From Caenorhabditis remanei (taxonomy: Eukaryota > Nematoda > Chromadorea > Rhabditida > Rhabditidae): a stretch of 64,000 nt of DNA. Under the pieces are notes generated by a model. That model saw nothing but the letters and a program-made list of their open reading frames with translations. It searched no databases and was not told the DNA's origin. Within the stretch, counting starts at the first letter, position 1. Every line of letters begins with the position of its first letter. Made by a program: the position numbers and the translations under genes. Location of the stretch: assembly GCF_010183535.1 (NCBI RefSeq), contig NC_071331.1:1922001-1986000 (forward strand). The letters are read 5' to 3'. Below, piece after piece: positions 1 to 12,811 of this stretch.

Positions 1-817
1 GAGTCGTGCATTTCTATCATAAAATGAAAAACGGTTTTAATTATCTAGCCCTTTTGTAATGAGTTACACATGAAAGTATGAATCTGCCCTCACTTATGCT
101 CGCTATTGTATAAAAGTACTGCAAAAGATAGACTTTTATGAATTGGAAAAACGCAGAAAATAAAAAGGACCCGGGTGACTAGAAGATATGAAAGGTAAAA
201 TCTCTTTAATGAAATTTCAGAACCGTCGCTGAAACGGTTCGTGAATGTTTATGAAACGAATGAAACTGAAAGTTCTGGTTTACCCAAAAGTTGATAATAA
301 TTATCACAAACATTTCTTTTTTAATTCAATGTTTTTTTCAGATGTTTCCTAATAGTAAGGCTGATGTGCCTTTGGCGCTTTCGCCACGCAGCTACCCCTC
401 TCGAGTTCACTTAAAAAAATTTTTATGATAGTTTGAATTTTTATGAAATTATTATATTAAAGTTAAAACAACGGTTCATCTTCGGAAAACTTCAAATGTT
501 TTTTGGTCATGTAAAAAATTCTTGTTTGAGTTTCAGCATACCATTTTCCCACGACACAACGATTAGTAATACTCTCATTTGCGAAAAAGAAAAGAAGGGC
601 TATTAATACTATGGCGAAATTATGGATCATTCTATTGCGAAATAAACAGGAAGAGGCTCACATCCAGTAAAAGTTTGATAATCTATCTCTAAAAATTATA
701 TTATTGCAACAGGAAACTATTAAATACTTCAATCCGAAGACTAGAAGACTAAAATGAATATAATTTCAAAAACCTCCATTGCTGGTGAATGGCACGGTTT
801 CTGTACTGGCTTTTCGA

Positions 818-3800
818 CTGTTTCAACAACTGGATTTCATTTCTAAAGTTTTTGTTTGTGCGCTTTGAATTTAGGATTTTCTTTACTTGTGACCTCATTT
901 CATTTTTGAGGTGCACTGAATTGCAATAAATCTTGTCGAAAATTACTTATTGAAAACATATCATACCTATTTATGTGTATTTATTTTTCGTCTGAAGCGA
1001 GTTTTTTTTGTTTTCAGTGTTAGTATCCTGTTACATTCGTTGGTGAAAAATACATCATCAGGCAACTTGCTTCGTAAGATTTTTCTTCCCGTCTTAAACG
1101 TTTACGTAAAATTGTATTAGTTTCAGTTTCAACTAATGCATGTTTCCATTGTTATGTTAGTACTGAAGTGCAATTGGAAGCTAAGCAAATGTTAAAGGGA
1201 ATAAATATATTTTTCAAACAAGACCAACACAAGAAGCGAATCAGAAGTACAGTCTACGAAACAGGCAGATTGTTTCATAAGTTCACTATCAGCTGATAGT
1301 AAATTAATGCATTGAAACTCGTAAAACCACTGGCGCAAGCCAGAAAACTTACTGCTTCAAGTCTTATGTACTTTTCAGTTAGTATATTGTGATAGAGTGT
1401 GATGGATATCACATTTAGATGTACCAGTTTCTCGGTATGTTTTTTTTTTCTTTTACAGGAGATGAAAAGAAAAAAATAGAAATTCTGATCGTTAGATACC
1501 CTCATTTAGACATCCATATGAAGCGCTCACCCTTGATAGGCCGAGTTAAAAAAAACTTTACGATTTCAACATATTCGTATTTTCTGGTTGTATTTTAACA
1601 AAATAATCGAATAAGCATTTTCGAATTATCTAGTTGTTTTGTTTCAACTAACCGGTAGAGTGGTATCAATTTTTCATTTTATGGAATGTCAAATGTTTTT
1701 TTCTAACATCGTCCATTGAATTGTCTGTTTCATAGTTCTATTAAAATAATGAGACGTTTCGGTTGAACGATTCTTTGAGAAAATCCATGATAAGGTTTTT
1801 TAACTTTGCATAAATGCAATGAAGGTTTATTCTTACACATTCTGCGACGTGAATATTATTTATTATCTCTCTTTCAATTTCGAATTATAATTTTTAGTGA
1901 TAGAAAACTTTTACAAAGTATGTGAAACTGAAAACCCGTAATATGGTGATTATTCCCTAAATCGTTTTTTAGTTGTTTCATTTATTCCGTTCCTCCTATG
2001 TGAAGAGAGGAGACTTTCTCTGACGCCGTGCGGTAAAAGTTGCGTGGCTGCAAATGCGCTTTTTTGAGACTGACATTTGTGGGTGCCGTGGTGTGTTCAG
2101 AATTTGCAGAATGGTTATGTACGTCGAGTACTTTTTCCAACATTCTACTAAAAAAGTATGTTTCAGACCATTTTTATTCCGATTGAATTATTCTAGTATT
2201 TAATTAATTTTGCAGACGGCATCGACGACATGGGACACGCGTCGCTAAACAGGACAAGCCCACAAAGGAGAAGTTATAGTCGTGACGATGACTTTGTTGA
2301 GCCTTATCAACACTATTCATCACCGTCTCCACCAGCAGCATCTAAACAAGAAGATGATTCACAACGAATTCTTTCAAACTGAATTTTTCAAGTTCTTCTC
2401 TGAGGTCTTTCATCTGTTTTTCTACTTAAAAATGTATTCACACAGTATTTTTCTCATACCACACTTTTCAAATTCAATATCAGTATCAACCGGACTGATA
2501 AGAGTACACAGAAATAATAAAACAATAGGCACAAGTTAACTTTGTATTCATTTACTCGCCGATCCTACAAGCAAATTCGGTTCGTGGTAAAAAACGTTAC
2601 TTAATACTAAATTTTTACACGACAATGACATCAAAAACTTGAATCTTTAAACAGTGCTCGAAAACTCGAACAAAAACTGTTTCTGGTTTGAGTTATCCAT
2701 GTGTTGGGTTTCAATAAATTATTCGCTGAGGAAAAATACGTGCTGTACCGACCAAACCACAAATTCCTTCACAAAGGATGCTCACGGTCCATAAAACAAT
2801 CCCCTGAAACCATGCAACGAGTAAATAGATACAATAAGGGTAAATGTTATTTAACACGGGGTTGTTCGAAATTTGAAATTTGTTCTCTTTCATGATGTTT
2901 TTAAGTTAAAGTATATTTCCATGTATGTACTACTCCTAGGGAGTTATAATCACCATACTTTCACCGTAAAAACTATATTCAAAAACGGTAACCTTTTCAC
3001 ATCGTGAGAAAGAGCAACTTTTGATTTACAGATGATGTGCAAGAATACGGAAATCTGATAAGTTGTAAATGAAAGAATGTTTTGAAAATGACGTGTTTCA
3101 AACAACTATTTACATCCCAATTACTTCCAAACCAACAATCAGAAGCAGTAAGCTTTCAACAGATTCAAAGAAAATAGTGATTTATGTAGGGTCACTGAAA
3201 CAATGGTTACTAATAAGATGATAGTTTGCAAAGGTTCAATTACAACAAATATGCCAAACACACCAACCTCACCATCCCTTGAAAAACTCAACCACCACAA
3301 ATGGTAATTTACTACAGTTTCAAACAGTTGTTTTGATATTTTATTTTATTTTACTGTCCTTAATGGTGAAATTTTATTGTTCATTACTCAATTGCACAGT
3401 TTATATCCACTTTAAGAAACAGTATACACTTCTTCTCTGGCATTATTTTTTAACGTACACCAGGCGTAGTCATAATATTAGTTAACCTATCGAACTTCAA
3501 AAATAATCTTATTGCAACTATAATATTCATTGACCACAAGTCTAATAACTACAACAATTCTTTTGCTCTTTCGTAATTCAATCTGAACTCAAAAAACGGA
3601 TTTTTTAACAGTTTCATCTCCAATTAATCTACTGTCTTCACAAATATATTAATTCCACCTTCAATTGGTATTGCTCAATAGTTGTGATTCTTAAATGCGG
3701 ATTCAATCAACCAGGTCACTGTTTCAGTGAATTGATAAAACTGTATAACAACTTGCCAAGTGTTGTTCACAAATTAGCAATGTTTGTACGAACGAGACAC

Positions 3801-4057
3801 CGTAAATTTTAAGAGAAATACATTTTAGAAAGGGGACGGGTGCAACATCGTCTTATCAAAAAAAAACAGTAATTATTCATGAAATGAACAACATGAAACA
3901 TAAAAGTCGTATTTTCAAATAAGTTTGAAGTCTTTAAAATGACTGAAACATATGTTACCAATCGAATTAGAAAATGCATCAGAAATCCTTCATTTTTACT
4001 ATAAGTAAACAGTTTTATTTGAAAAAATTTAGACGCACGAAAAAAAAAACTGTTTCA
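818..4057 (+). promoter_or_regulatory. Ruby-type CTGTTTCA motifs, candidate piRNA promoters (left group)
   Basis: Exact CTGTTTCA occurs at 818-825, 1725-1732, 3719-3726 and 4050-4057. Across all flanking host DNA I found 17 exact matches on either strand. The others are 9420, 11057(-), 14654(-), 37309, 40336(-), 46014, 47160(-), 52608(-), 55385, 55998, 57038, 58023 and 58308. My rough estimate from base composition is fewer than two by chance. CTGTTTCA in AT-rich DNA, some tens of bases upstream of a 21U start, is the known core motif of Caenorhabditis type-I piRNA genes. That these sites are active is inference. Confidence 0.5.
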
Positions 4058-4321
4058 ATAATAATCTTTATTGACATTAGAAATCTGATGATTGTTCTGA
4101 TACCAATCTCCACTAAACAATTGTCTATTAAAAACTACAAATGGATTTAGTTGTTTCAAGGAATAAGTAAAACACAGTTTTTGAAATTAGAATTATGTAA
4201 CATTTTATTTTTACAGTTTCTGTTCAATATGAATTATTATTAATTTCAATATTAATTATTAATATCAATTGAATCATCAAGATATTCCATTTTCTCAGGG
4301 TTTTTGTGCATCTTGTGGTAT

Positions 4322-4560
4322 TTCTGGAAATGAAAGTTCCCTCTCTCCACCACTCTTTTCAAACTTCCCACTACTCATCATTTCATCCTTTTCCGCCCGT
4401 CTGTTCAACATTTCTGGAGTGCTTCTTCTTCAACTACATCATCTGCCTTTCGGCTAGCTTCTGCTCTCGGAGCCATATGTGGCAAGCATCTGGAGACAGG
4501 GGGAACGACGAATCGAGAATTTAATTGCAACGAGAAACGGATGAAGAAGGGGTAGGAGGG
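4322..4560. repeat. Dispersed repeat family 'FRLAS', copy 1 of 4
   Basis: A stretch of about 240 bp around 'ctgcctttcggctagcttct' and 'gagccatatgtggca' recurs at 10685-11010, 40550-40790 and 46745-47110. The short reading frames (Ser-rich, then FRLASALG) stay open in several copies but have no plausible full gene around them. I do not recognise the family. It is probably a piece of a mobile element. Confidence 0.7.
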
Positions 4561-5930
4561 TCTCTGTTACTTTTAGAAATGACATACAGACATAAGATTT
4601 TTCCTGTTAAATGCAATTAATGTAGCAATTAGTGTTTTTTGTTAGTCAATCTAACCGATATTGTCATCAATAAAATGTTTACTCTGAATATATGTAATGT
4701 TTCAGCACATTTTGATAAATCGAGATTTGCTTTTTTGCTAGTAGTCTCGTCATCGATAAATAGCGTAAGTCAAAATTTAGATTACTGCAGTAACAAATTT
4801 GCTCGATCATTTTTGATAAAACGGCTAGTTGTTTTGCCCTGTTTCCACAAGTCTTCATATTTTTTGTCAATTTTGTTTTTAATGATAACGGTAAAACGGA
4901 AATAAGTTATTGTAATTAAATTTACAAATTTTATCTGAGATAGCAACTTCACTTGGAACATTAAGAACTCCAAACCCGTTAATTTTATTGAAATCTATTA
5001 TCCTAAAGCATTATCCCACGAATGTGAAACGTGGTAAAAAAACGAAACCAAAACAGTGAAAACAAGTTAACAAAATTATTTCTACTGTTCCAAGTTGCCC
5101 ATTTTATCATAACATAATAGGAGTAAACGTTTTGAGTGACATTCGTCTTGGGAGTAGAAGGTAAGAGAGACCTGGTAACTATTATAAAAAAGTACATTTA
5201 TGTAACTGTTAAAATCATTGAATTGAAACATGAATTGCGTATTCCTGTATCTCGGAACATTGGCCTTCAAGACAAAACTGTTTTCATCTTATTGGAAAGT
5301 TCACTTGACAAAACAAGGGATCTGGATGAACCATCAGGCTCTTTGATATCTGGTTCAATAACCAGCTGTAGATAGAAAATAAGATCACCCCGTACAAAAA
5401 GGTAAACCATTCCGATACAGTGACATTACTCACTCAAAATATTACTGTTTCTAAATGATTTCCTCTAAATTCAAGATTATTTCGAAATGTTATTTCGCAA
5501 TCAAAGCAATCGAACCTAAAATAAGCCACGCCTTCTTTCCGTTGTTTTTGATATAATATTGAACGAACTCCCCGAGCTTTTCTAAGTATATCCTGAAACG
5601 GAAATAAGCGCGGGAACTTCAGTCAGCAAACACCAAATGTCAAGAAACTTTTTTCGCCAGTAGGTTCGTCGAAATACTAAATTTTTTAACATAGTGGTTT
5701 TTAATATTTATGTTTTGAAAACGTTGAAAAATGATAACATTTGCGAAATATTCCAAGTTTTCCAAAATTTTCAGAATGCAGAGAAAAACTTTCTCCGTTT
5801 TTACAAACTGTTTTTTTTTCTCAGCTAAATATCGTCAGCTCGTTAGTCGACAATAATCTAACAAATAATTACATTGTTTCTATGATATTCACTCAAAGGT
5901 TCGTATTTTTTTTATATTAGCTCGGCACAA

Positions 5931-6041
5931 TTCTTACAACTGCGCTCCACCGAAATCTCCTTCAGAAATCTTTCTTTTTCTCTGTGTCTCCCGATTTTGC
6001 ACACAATTTTCTTCGATTTCGGTAGAGCGCGGTTATAAGAA
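5931..6041. mobile_element. 111-bp palindromic MITE
   Basis: The left arm 'ttcttacaactgcgctccac' and the right arm 'gtagagcgcggttataagaa' are inverted repeats around a short centre. The same element is at 42184-42294 (copy B) and, diverged, at about 57095-57216. No coding capacity. Confidence 0.7.
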
Positions 6042-6209
6042 GCGTGCGGAGCTAATACGCTTAATCTATTATTCATGTTTCGAAAACTACATATGCGCTT
6101 TGAAAAAGGTTTTGATTAATGTCGTACCAGCATCATGTTGCTCTAAAGTTGTTGCTCTAAATCCTATAAAATACTTTTTAAAATGCTAACTCAATAAACT
6201 CCCTCATCT

Positions 6210-9000
6210 GGTCCCGAAGAATGGGAAATAATACGACTAGTGTTCCAAGTGTACACCAAAAGGTCTGTCAGTTGCTCACTCTGGCATAAGGGGCTCCGTG
6301 TACCAGGAAATGTTTTGATGGATGGCGTGACAGCCAACTGGAACAGCTGGAGCCAAGTAAAGCCACCCGCTATCAACAGTATTTGATAATCTTGTCAAGT
6401 ACAAAGTTTCACAATTGTCCGTAGTCGAAGAGGATCACACCCAGTTTTGCATAATTAAAATATAGAATAAGATAAACCGAATTCCAAGGTTAAACGGAGG
6501 CTGTCAAGTGCACAACCGACGGTTTTTACTGTTTTCTGTATGAATTGAGATTTGTTTCAAAAGAGTTATTAGTGGTGGCCATTATATCAAAATTATTCAT
6601 TTGCTCTTCGCCAAAAATGTTTTCGGTTAAACTGCTGAAACTTCTGAATCTTGCCAAATAGGAGCAATGAAACTGTCGTTAGAATATTAAATCCGAACTG
6701 TCAGTAAACTTGCGAATTTCTTTCGCATTTCAGGAAATCGTTGTTATTGGCACACGTCATACCATTAGATCATGAATGTGAGAACCTGTTTCGAAATTAT
6801 GGGAAATCTAACCTGGAAAGAACATCTGCACTCGTAATGGGAATCGCACAACAGATCATGCTTCAGATTTATAGCAGTAGGTTCATCAGCTGCTCTTCGG
6901 GAAATAAGGAAACTCTATGGACCAGCTGGATTTTTGGCATCTGGTGTAATAGCCATCTGGAAACAGAACAACTACCCAGTACCTAGGATATATTGAAATT
7001 GGGAGAAGTTTGCAAAACAACCTGATAGCTGAAGTTCGACCCTTATCACCACCATTTTAAAACAAAATAACAGAATTCAAGAGTAAACGGAAATTTTTAG
7101 TTTGCCTTGATGTATTATTACTAAAAACAGAATTCTACTAAAGGAGTTATAGTTTTTTTGAAACTGCTGAACAATTTGGATTTTTTGAGTTTTTACTATT
7201 CTGGCTTCTATAAATTTATTTGTATTAGGTAACAAATCGTCTAATCAAATGGTATTTAAAAACAAAAAATAAACTTATTTCTGTTTTAATGAACTTTTAA
7301 TAGTTCACATTTTCTGAAGCTTTTGATTCACATTTTCTGAAGCATTTTCTGAAGCTTCTGCGTATTAGGTACTGAATCCAATAATTTCATCATCAAACAC
7401 TCCAAACATCTGATTCTTATCAAATAGGAGTAATGAAACTGTGCTCGTTGGAATATTCATCCATACTGTCTGCAAGCTTGAACATTTGTTTTGCATTATT
7501 TTTTTCAGATAATAAATGTGAAAACGTGTTTCCAATTTATGAGAAATCGAAATGGGTAAGAACATCTCTACTAACAACTCTACTGGTAAGGATTTTCCAT
7601 TCATTATTTATTCATGAAAAATGCGAAATAAGACGGCTGGTGTTCCAGATGTATACCAAATGGTCAATCAGCTGCTCTTCGTAAAATAAGGAGGCTCTAT
7701 GGACCAGCCAGCTTTTCGACTATCTGGTCCATTAGCCGGCTGGAACTTGGTGAATACAGTTGTTACCAGAAGCAGGTGGTGAATGAAAAGGGCATATATG
7801 TTGCTGAATATGAAAGTCCAATTGAAGTATGTTTCAAAACAAACAGTATTTTTCTGAAAAACTGAAAACGGTAAAATATATGTAGCTTTTAAGTCGAAAA
7901 TTCTATTTAAAATATCAAACCGTAGAGATTGATGGAGCATCGTCTGAAACCTATAATTGTGTGATCAAGTCAGCTTCATAGAAGCAGTATTTCAGAGTAA
8001 ATGTCTTTATGTTTTCCTATAATTTTTCAAAATATCACTTTGCACGTGTAAATCAAAACTGATTTATATCTTTGAGAGCTCATAACTCATCTTATGCTTC
8101 AGAGGTGAGTCTAAGAGAGTTTTACTTTCGTTATGAATATTTGATTCGAGTAAAATTAAAAAATATGATTTATTTTTTCACAGTTGCTGGGTAAACACCT
8201 CTTTCCTAAAGTGACGTTTGTCATTTCCCGAAACTGTGCCAGATGTCTATGATGCAAAATTTTAAAACAGATATTTAGGTTTCACAAGATGTTCTATCGA
8301 TCTCTACGGTTATATCTCTTTAATTGTGTTTGCGACTTGAAACGCTCCCTTGTAAGAGGAAAACTTGAATCTTGATAAAAGTTTTGAAATTAAATATTTT
8401 CAGTTTTATAATTTTTTTTAAAGTATCAATTCACGAGAAAAGGCCAGTAGGAAGACCACCAATGCGATGGGCCTACTCCCTGAAGAAAGAAATCTCAGTG
8501 CGACAAGGAACTCAATTGATCGAACCTTGGAGCACAATCGCCAAAGATCGGAAAAAATGGATAGCTGTGATCCGTGCCCACACCAACTGAGCGAAGAACG
8601 GATAAGTAACTAAGTAAGTAATTAAGTAAAGTAACCACTTTCTAAATTCTCGATTTTAATAGAAATTAGTACTAATTTCTTCAAAAGTCAGAAAGAGATT
8701 GACATTTTTCAGAAAAATTGACTTCCGGCACTCATAGTCGTCAAATTCTTGGCATACTCTTACAATTAGATAATCAAATAGAACGAGACTCCATGACAAG
8801 TGTTTATAACAGTAATTTTTGCAAAGTTCACGAGAACAGCTGCACTAATCTATTCATCTGGTCCCGAAGACTGGGGAATAAGACGGCTGGCGTTCCAGGT
8901 GTACACCAGAAGGTCCATCAGCTGCTCTTCGTGGAATAAGGAGGCTCTATGGACCAGCCGGCTTTGGGGTGTCTGGTGCAATAGCCAGATGGAATTCAGT
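6210..9000. repeat. Four diverged copies of a ~135-bp unit in copy A
   Basis: Units lie at about 6210-6345, 6868-6975, 7610-7745 and 8855-9000, with counterparts in copy B. Shared landmarks are 'ggctggcgttccaggtgta', 'ggtccatcagctgctctt', 'gaggctctatggaccagc' and 'tggtgcaatagccagatgg'. Several copies are preceded by an acceptor-like ttttcag or catttcag and a shared 'aatgtgaraacstgttt' segment. Minus-strand frames in some copies share QLxDLLVYxWN. No complete gene can be built, because stops and frame breaks differ between units. I do not recognise the family. It may be decayed tandem exons or a non-autonomous transposon. Confidence 0.65.
8430..8640 (+). mobile_element. 5'-truncated RTE-type non-LTR retrotransposon 3' end
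   Basis: The plus-strand frame ending at 8590 encodes KRPVGRPPMRW followed about 24 residues later by WSTIAKDRKKW and a stop. That is the typical end of an RTE-clade reverse-transcriptase ORF in nematodes. After the stop, the 3' end is a short AAGT-type tandem run (taagtaactaagtaagtaat), the usual RTE tail. Nothing upstream encodes a reverse transcriptase, so the insertion is strongly truncated. Copy B lacks this insertion at the matching place (about 45210). Confidence 0.75.
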
Positions 9001-9472
9001 AAGACACCGACAGATGATCCAAATTTATGAGACTTTCAAAAAATTAAACGGTATATTGAGAAAATGGTAGTATTAGATAATTCGTACTGGTTTACAAAAG
9101 TCTGGTAACTCAACAAAGGCGCGACCTTTACTAAAATAACGAAAATTGAATGGCCACTTGTAGGATTTCTGAAACTGACAAAAATGTACCAGTAGATAAA
9201 ATTTTGTCAGAAGTTGTTACACAGCAGTGGGGGGCGTAAGGTTGCGGAAACGCGCTCCGTCGCACAGCGGTTGGCACGATGTCAAAATAGACTTGGTTGA
9301 ATACCAAGGATTTTTACACCTATTTGTCGTATTTTTCAATATAAACTACGACACGCACGCAACACGACACAGAAAAATTCAAATATGTTCGTTGCGGACC
9401 TTACGCCTTAAGTAAACTGCTGTTTCACCTTGGTTGTTTTAGGGTTCACATTTTTCAATGGCGTTGGTAATA

Positions 9473-9854
9473 TCGGAATAAAAAAGTTCCGACATTTTTA
9501 GTGACGCGCAAGAGTCGCGGCACTGGTAGATCAGAAACGCCCACTCATCATTAACATTTTTTCTGCAATACCAGGGCACGGTTTCAATTATATTTACATT
9601 GTTTCGCGGGTAACATTTTGTTAAAAAATACCACTTTTTCATCAAATTTGATCTATTTTCCTTGAAATTTCAATTCCACTATATAATTTTGAGGGACAAA
9701 GATCTAAATTTTACACGCGAAATCAATGTAAGTAGAATTGAAACCGTGCCTTGATATTGCAGAAAAAAATGTTAATGATGAGTGGGCGTTTCTGATCTAC
9801 CAGTGCCGCGACTCTTGCGCGTCGGTAAAAAATGTCGGAACTTTTTTATTCCGA
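9473..9854. mobile_element. 382-bp MITE, copy-A-specific, TA target
   Basis: Arms 9473-~9593 and ~9738-9854 are inverted repeats beginning TCGGAATAAAAAAGTTCCG. TA flanks both ends (9471-9472 and 9855-9856), which suits a Tc1/mariner-type target. Copy B reads straight through the matching site near 46040. No protein is encoded. Confidence 0.75.
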
Positions 9855-10116
9855 TAATAGGTGTTTCGATCGTAGTTTGATTGTAATCAATTTGTTTAAC
9901 TTGGACAAAAGCTCAGAACGTCTTCATTGTCTCAATTATAAATAAGAAATTTGTGTTTGTCGAAAAAATTCAGAAATCGGCTAGAGAGCTGGCATCAAAA
10001 AAGAACTAGCAATTTTTGCATTGTGTCACTCGTTGGAGCAAATCAGATTTGTAGTTGAGATCTATTTCATATAAACATTCTGAAACATGAAAAAAAGTTA
10101 TGAAGTTTCAAACATA

Positions 10117-10561
10117 CAGTACCGTGCAGTATATTGGGCCTTTTTCAGTTGAAAATGACCAATTTTGAGAGGGTATTACGGTATCACCGATTGCCCCTCA
10201 AAGAAAATTTTGTATATACCATACAGAACAAAATTAGGTCTTTATTTTTGTAGTTGACAACTTTTTTGTACGGACATCACCTAGCAAGTTACATTTCGAA
10301 AAAGTAATTTCTTCCTCAAATCGTCCCATTTCAGTGCAAAATAGAGTAATTTCTGAGTCGTCCTCCTTAAAATGACCATAACTCTCAAGGGAGTGTCCGT
10401 ACATAAAAGTTGTCAACTACAAAAATGATACTTTGTCTTTGTTCTGTATGGTTTATACTTAATTTACTGTGTGGGACAATCAGTGATACCGTAAAATCCT
10501 CTCAAAGTTAGTCGTTTTCTACTGGAAAAAGGTGAATTGTATATCTTAATGCACGGCACTG
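10117..10561. mobile_element. 445-bp Tc1/mariner-like MITE (copy A)
   Basis: Long inverted arms start CAGTACCGTGCAGTATATT on the left and, inverted, CAGTGCCGTGCATTAAGAT on the right. TA lies directly outside both ends. The CAGT start and TA target are typical of Tc1/mariner relatives. The same insertion is in copy B at 46237-46641, so it predates the duplication. Confidence 0.75.
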
Positions 10562-10684
10562 TAAACATTCTTAAACATGAAAAAAGTCCTGAAGTTGCTG
10601 ATTATTTTACAGTTTCTTATTCTAGTTTTAAAGAATCTCATAACGTGTTTTACTATTTTTGTGTTACTAAAATCCAGGTCCCCA

Positions 10685-11010
10685 AACTTAAAAGTTCCCT
10701 CTCCTCCCCCACCCTTTCCAAACTTCCCCCCTCATCATTTCATCCCTTTCCGCCCGTCTGTTCAGAATTTCTGGAGTGCTTCTTCTTCAACTACATCATC
10801 TGCCTTTCGGCTAGCTTCTGCTCTCGGAGCCATATGTGGCAGGCAGCTGGAGAGAGGGGGAACGACGAATCGAGAATCTAATTGCAACGAGGAACGGAAC
10901 AAGAAGGGGAAAATGCGGGAAAAAGATGAGAAGAAAGGGAAAATGAGGAAGAGGAGAGGGGATGGTAATAATGGGTGTGAAATGTGTTGAATGGGGTCTT
11001 TAGGAATAAA
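10685..11010. repeat. Dispersed repeat family 'FRLAS', copy 2 of 4
   Basis: This is the longer version of the repeat at 4322-4560. It extends on the right into a purine-rich tract (aagaagggg...gatgagaagaaaggg) that is also present at 46745-47110 in copy B. Two copies therefore existed before the large duplication. Confidence 0.7.
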
Positions 11011-11750
11011 GGAAACGAAAAAAAGTAAGTCTGTCATGAACGTATTATAGTAATGATGAAACAGTCTGAAATGTTAAAAATTGACCTCAAACCAGATTTC
11101 AGACTATTAGCAAGTGATTTAGATAAAATATACTATTTCAGATCATAATTTTCATCCTTTTTACAAATTCTCTCGATTGTAGCATTATTGATGACTTGAA
11201 TCAAAAAAGCGCTAAACTAAAGAGAAATCCGGATCTGGTTTCAATTTTTGATTATTTAGAAAAGAATAGCGCAAACAGAGAGCAAAGTGCCAAAAAACGG
11301 GAGGCGGAAGAAAATGTAATTTTTAAAAGGCGATTCTGGCCTTATTTTGTTTTCAGAAACTTTTAGCAACTCATTTAAGTTTTTATAATCTTTCAGTTTC
11401 AATAACTGATTTTTTGATAAGACTTTATTCTTTTTTTGATAAGACTTTCAAAATTTTTTTCATGTTCACGGCGTGAGAATTTTACTTTGAGAGTAAGGCA
11501 AACCTTCACGGCGAGAGGCCCTTTTTTAGCACTTTGAGGCCTCATAACTCGTTTTAGACGAATTTTCGGACCTGGCTCCAAGATACTTTTCTCTTTTCTA
11601 CAGAATTCTGAGTTGACCCATATCAAAAAATCTTGATTTTTGGAATACCGCAGTCCCCCTTTAATACGTGTTTATAAAACTGTTTAAAAATACTGTCAAC
11701 CGAGCCGACGGTTTTTCTTGAACAACTTTTTTCAATAATATCGTACCAGG

Positions 11751-12094
11751 CATACTTGTCAACCGGGCCGAAACGGGCCGTCACGGGCCGGCTTGTAACT
11801 CGCTTCAAAATGAATATTATGAGCTGAAAAATATACCAAAATGTAGATCTCGGCGAGTTCTATGTCCGTGACCTAGGATGGCTGTTCGTTAATGTGCCGC
11901 GGGCCGGGAAAAAGTGCCAAAAAACGCGAAAATGGCCAAAAAAGCCATTCTAGCCCGGCCCGCGGCACATTAACGAATAGACATCCGGCCCGGTCACGGG
12001 CATAGAACTCATCGAGATCTACATTTTGGTATATTTTTGAGCTCATAATATTCATTTTGACGCGAGTTACGAGCCGGCCCGGTTGACAAGTATG
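11751..12094. mobile_element. 344-bp hAT-type palindromic MITE with 8-bp TSD
   Basis: The ends are CATACTTGTCAACCGGGCC and its inverse. The whole element is a GC-rich hairpin. GTACCAGG occurs immediately on both sides (11743-11750 and 12095-12102), an 8-bp duplication as made by hAT transposases. Copy B has the unoccupied site near 47625-47640 ('cccaccaggttgatt'). Confidence 0.85.
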
Positions 12095-12811
12095 GTACCA
12101 GGTTGATTAATAGCTCAAAAATAGGTATTTTGAATTGTCATTCATTAAACAAATTTTTCCAACAAAAAAATCACGTTTTAAAAAAAAACTTTAAAACATC
12201 AAGATACCAAACTTTTGAGCTGTCAATCAACCTGGTACGATTTGCTTGTAAAAAGTTATTCAAGAAAAGCCGTCGGGCAGCCGCGGCCTGCTTGAAATGT
12301 ATTTTTTTTTATGTTTCGTGTTGTTCAAATTAGATTCTTTAGTTCAGAACGTCTAATTTTTCTTGTCTAAAAATACAAATAAACATAATAAATTTTTCAG
12401 TTTCAACAACGTATTTTTTGATGATTATTAATTTTGACATTAATACGTGTGCTAGATTGAAATTTTAGTGTAAAACATCATTTTATTTTAAGTCGTTTTG
12501 TCTCCCGTTCTAACCACCGTAAAATTTCAAAATTTTAAGAAACGTTTGCAGTTGACAATTTTCAAAAAATACGGGAAAAGTGACATAAATCGGCTCAAAT
12601 AGTGGTCGATTAAGCTGCGTATCAAAATTCCACAGTAGGTGTCATCGAATTGAAAAAATTATATTTTGAATTCCCCTCCAAGTCTAGTGGATCGTGAATA
12701 ATCTTTAAAATTCTCTGTTGCAGCGCGCTGATAAAGATAAGTGATACCTGTAAAAACTAATAGGATACTAGCGCTATTGAACCATTAATAAAAAATTTTA
12801 AATTTCCGGTT

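Larger units (their letters stand above)
112..12807. repeat. Copy A of a large direct duplication (non-coding host DNA)
   Basis: This block matches 15412-15987 plus 37254-48383 in the same order and orientation. Examples are 120-780 against 15420-15970, 781-1150 against 37262-37630, 5571-6440 against 41821-42690 and 12600-12805 against 48100-48383. Divergence is moderate, with many indels. I see no convincing host gene: open frames are short and not kept in the other copy. The DNA is AT-rich, holds MITEs and dispersed repeats (listed separately), and is enriched in CTGTTTCA. The left border is near 112, where similarity to copy B starts. The right border falls exactly where the hairpin element at 12812 begins. 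Confidence 0.85.

Noticed and set aside
10537..11037. Coding gene at the 'FRLAS' repeat
   Set aside because: The sequence occurs four times, frames differ between copies, and there is no consistent start, splice pattern or downstream exon.
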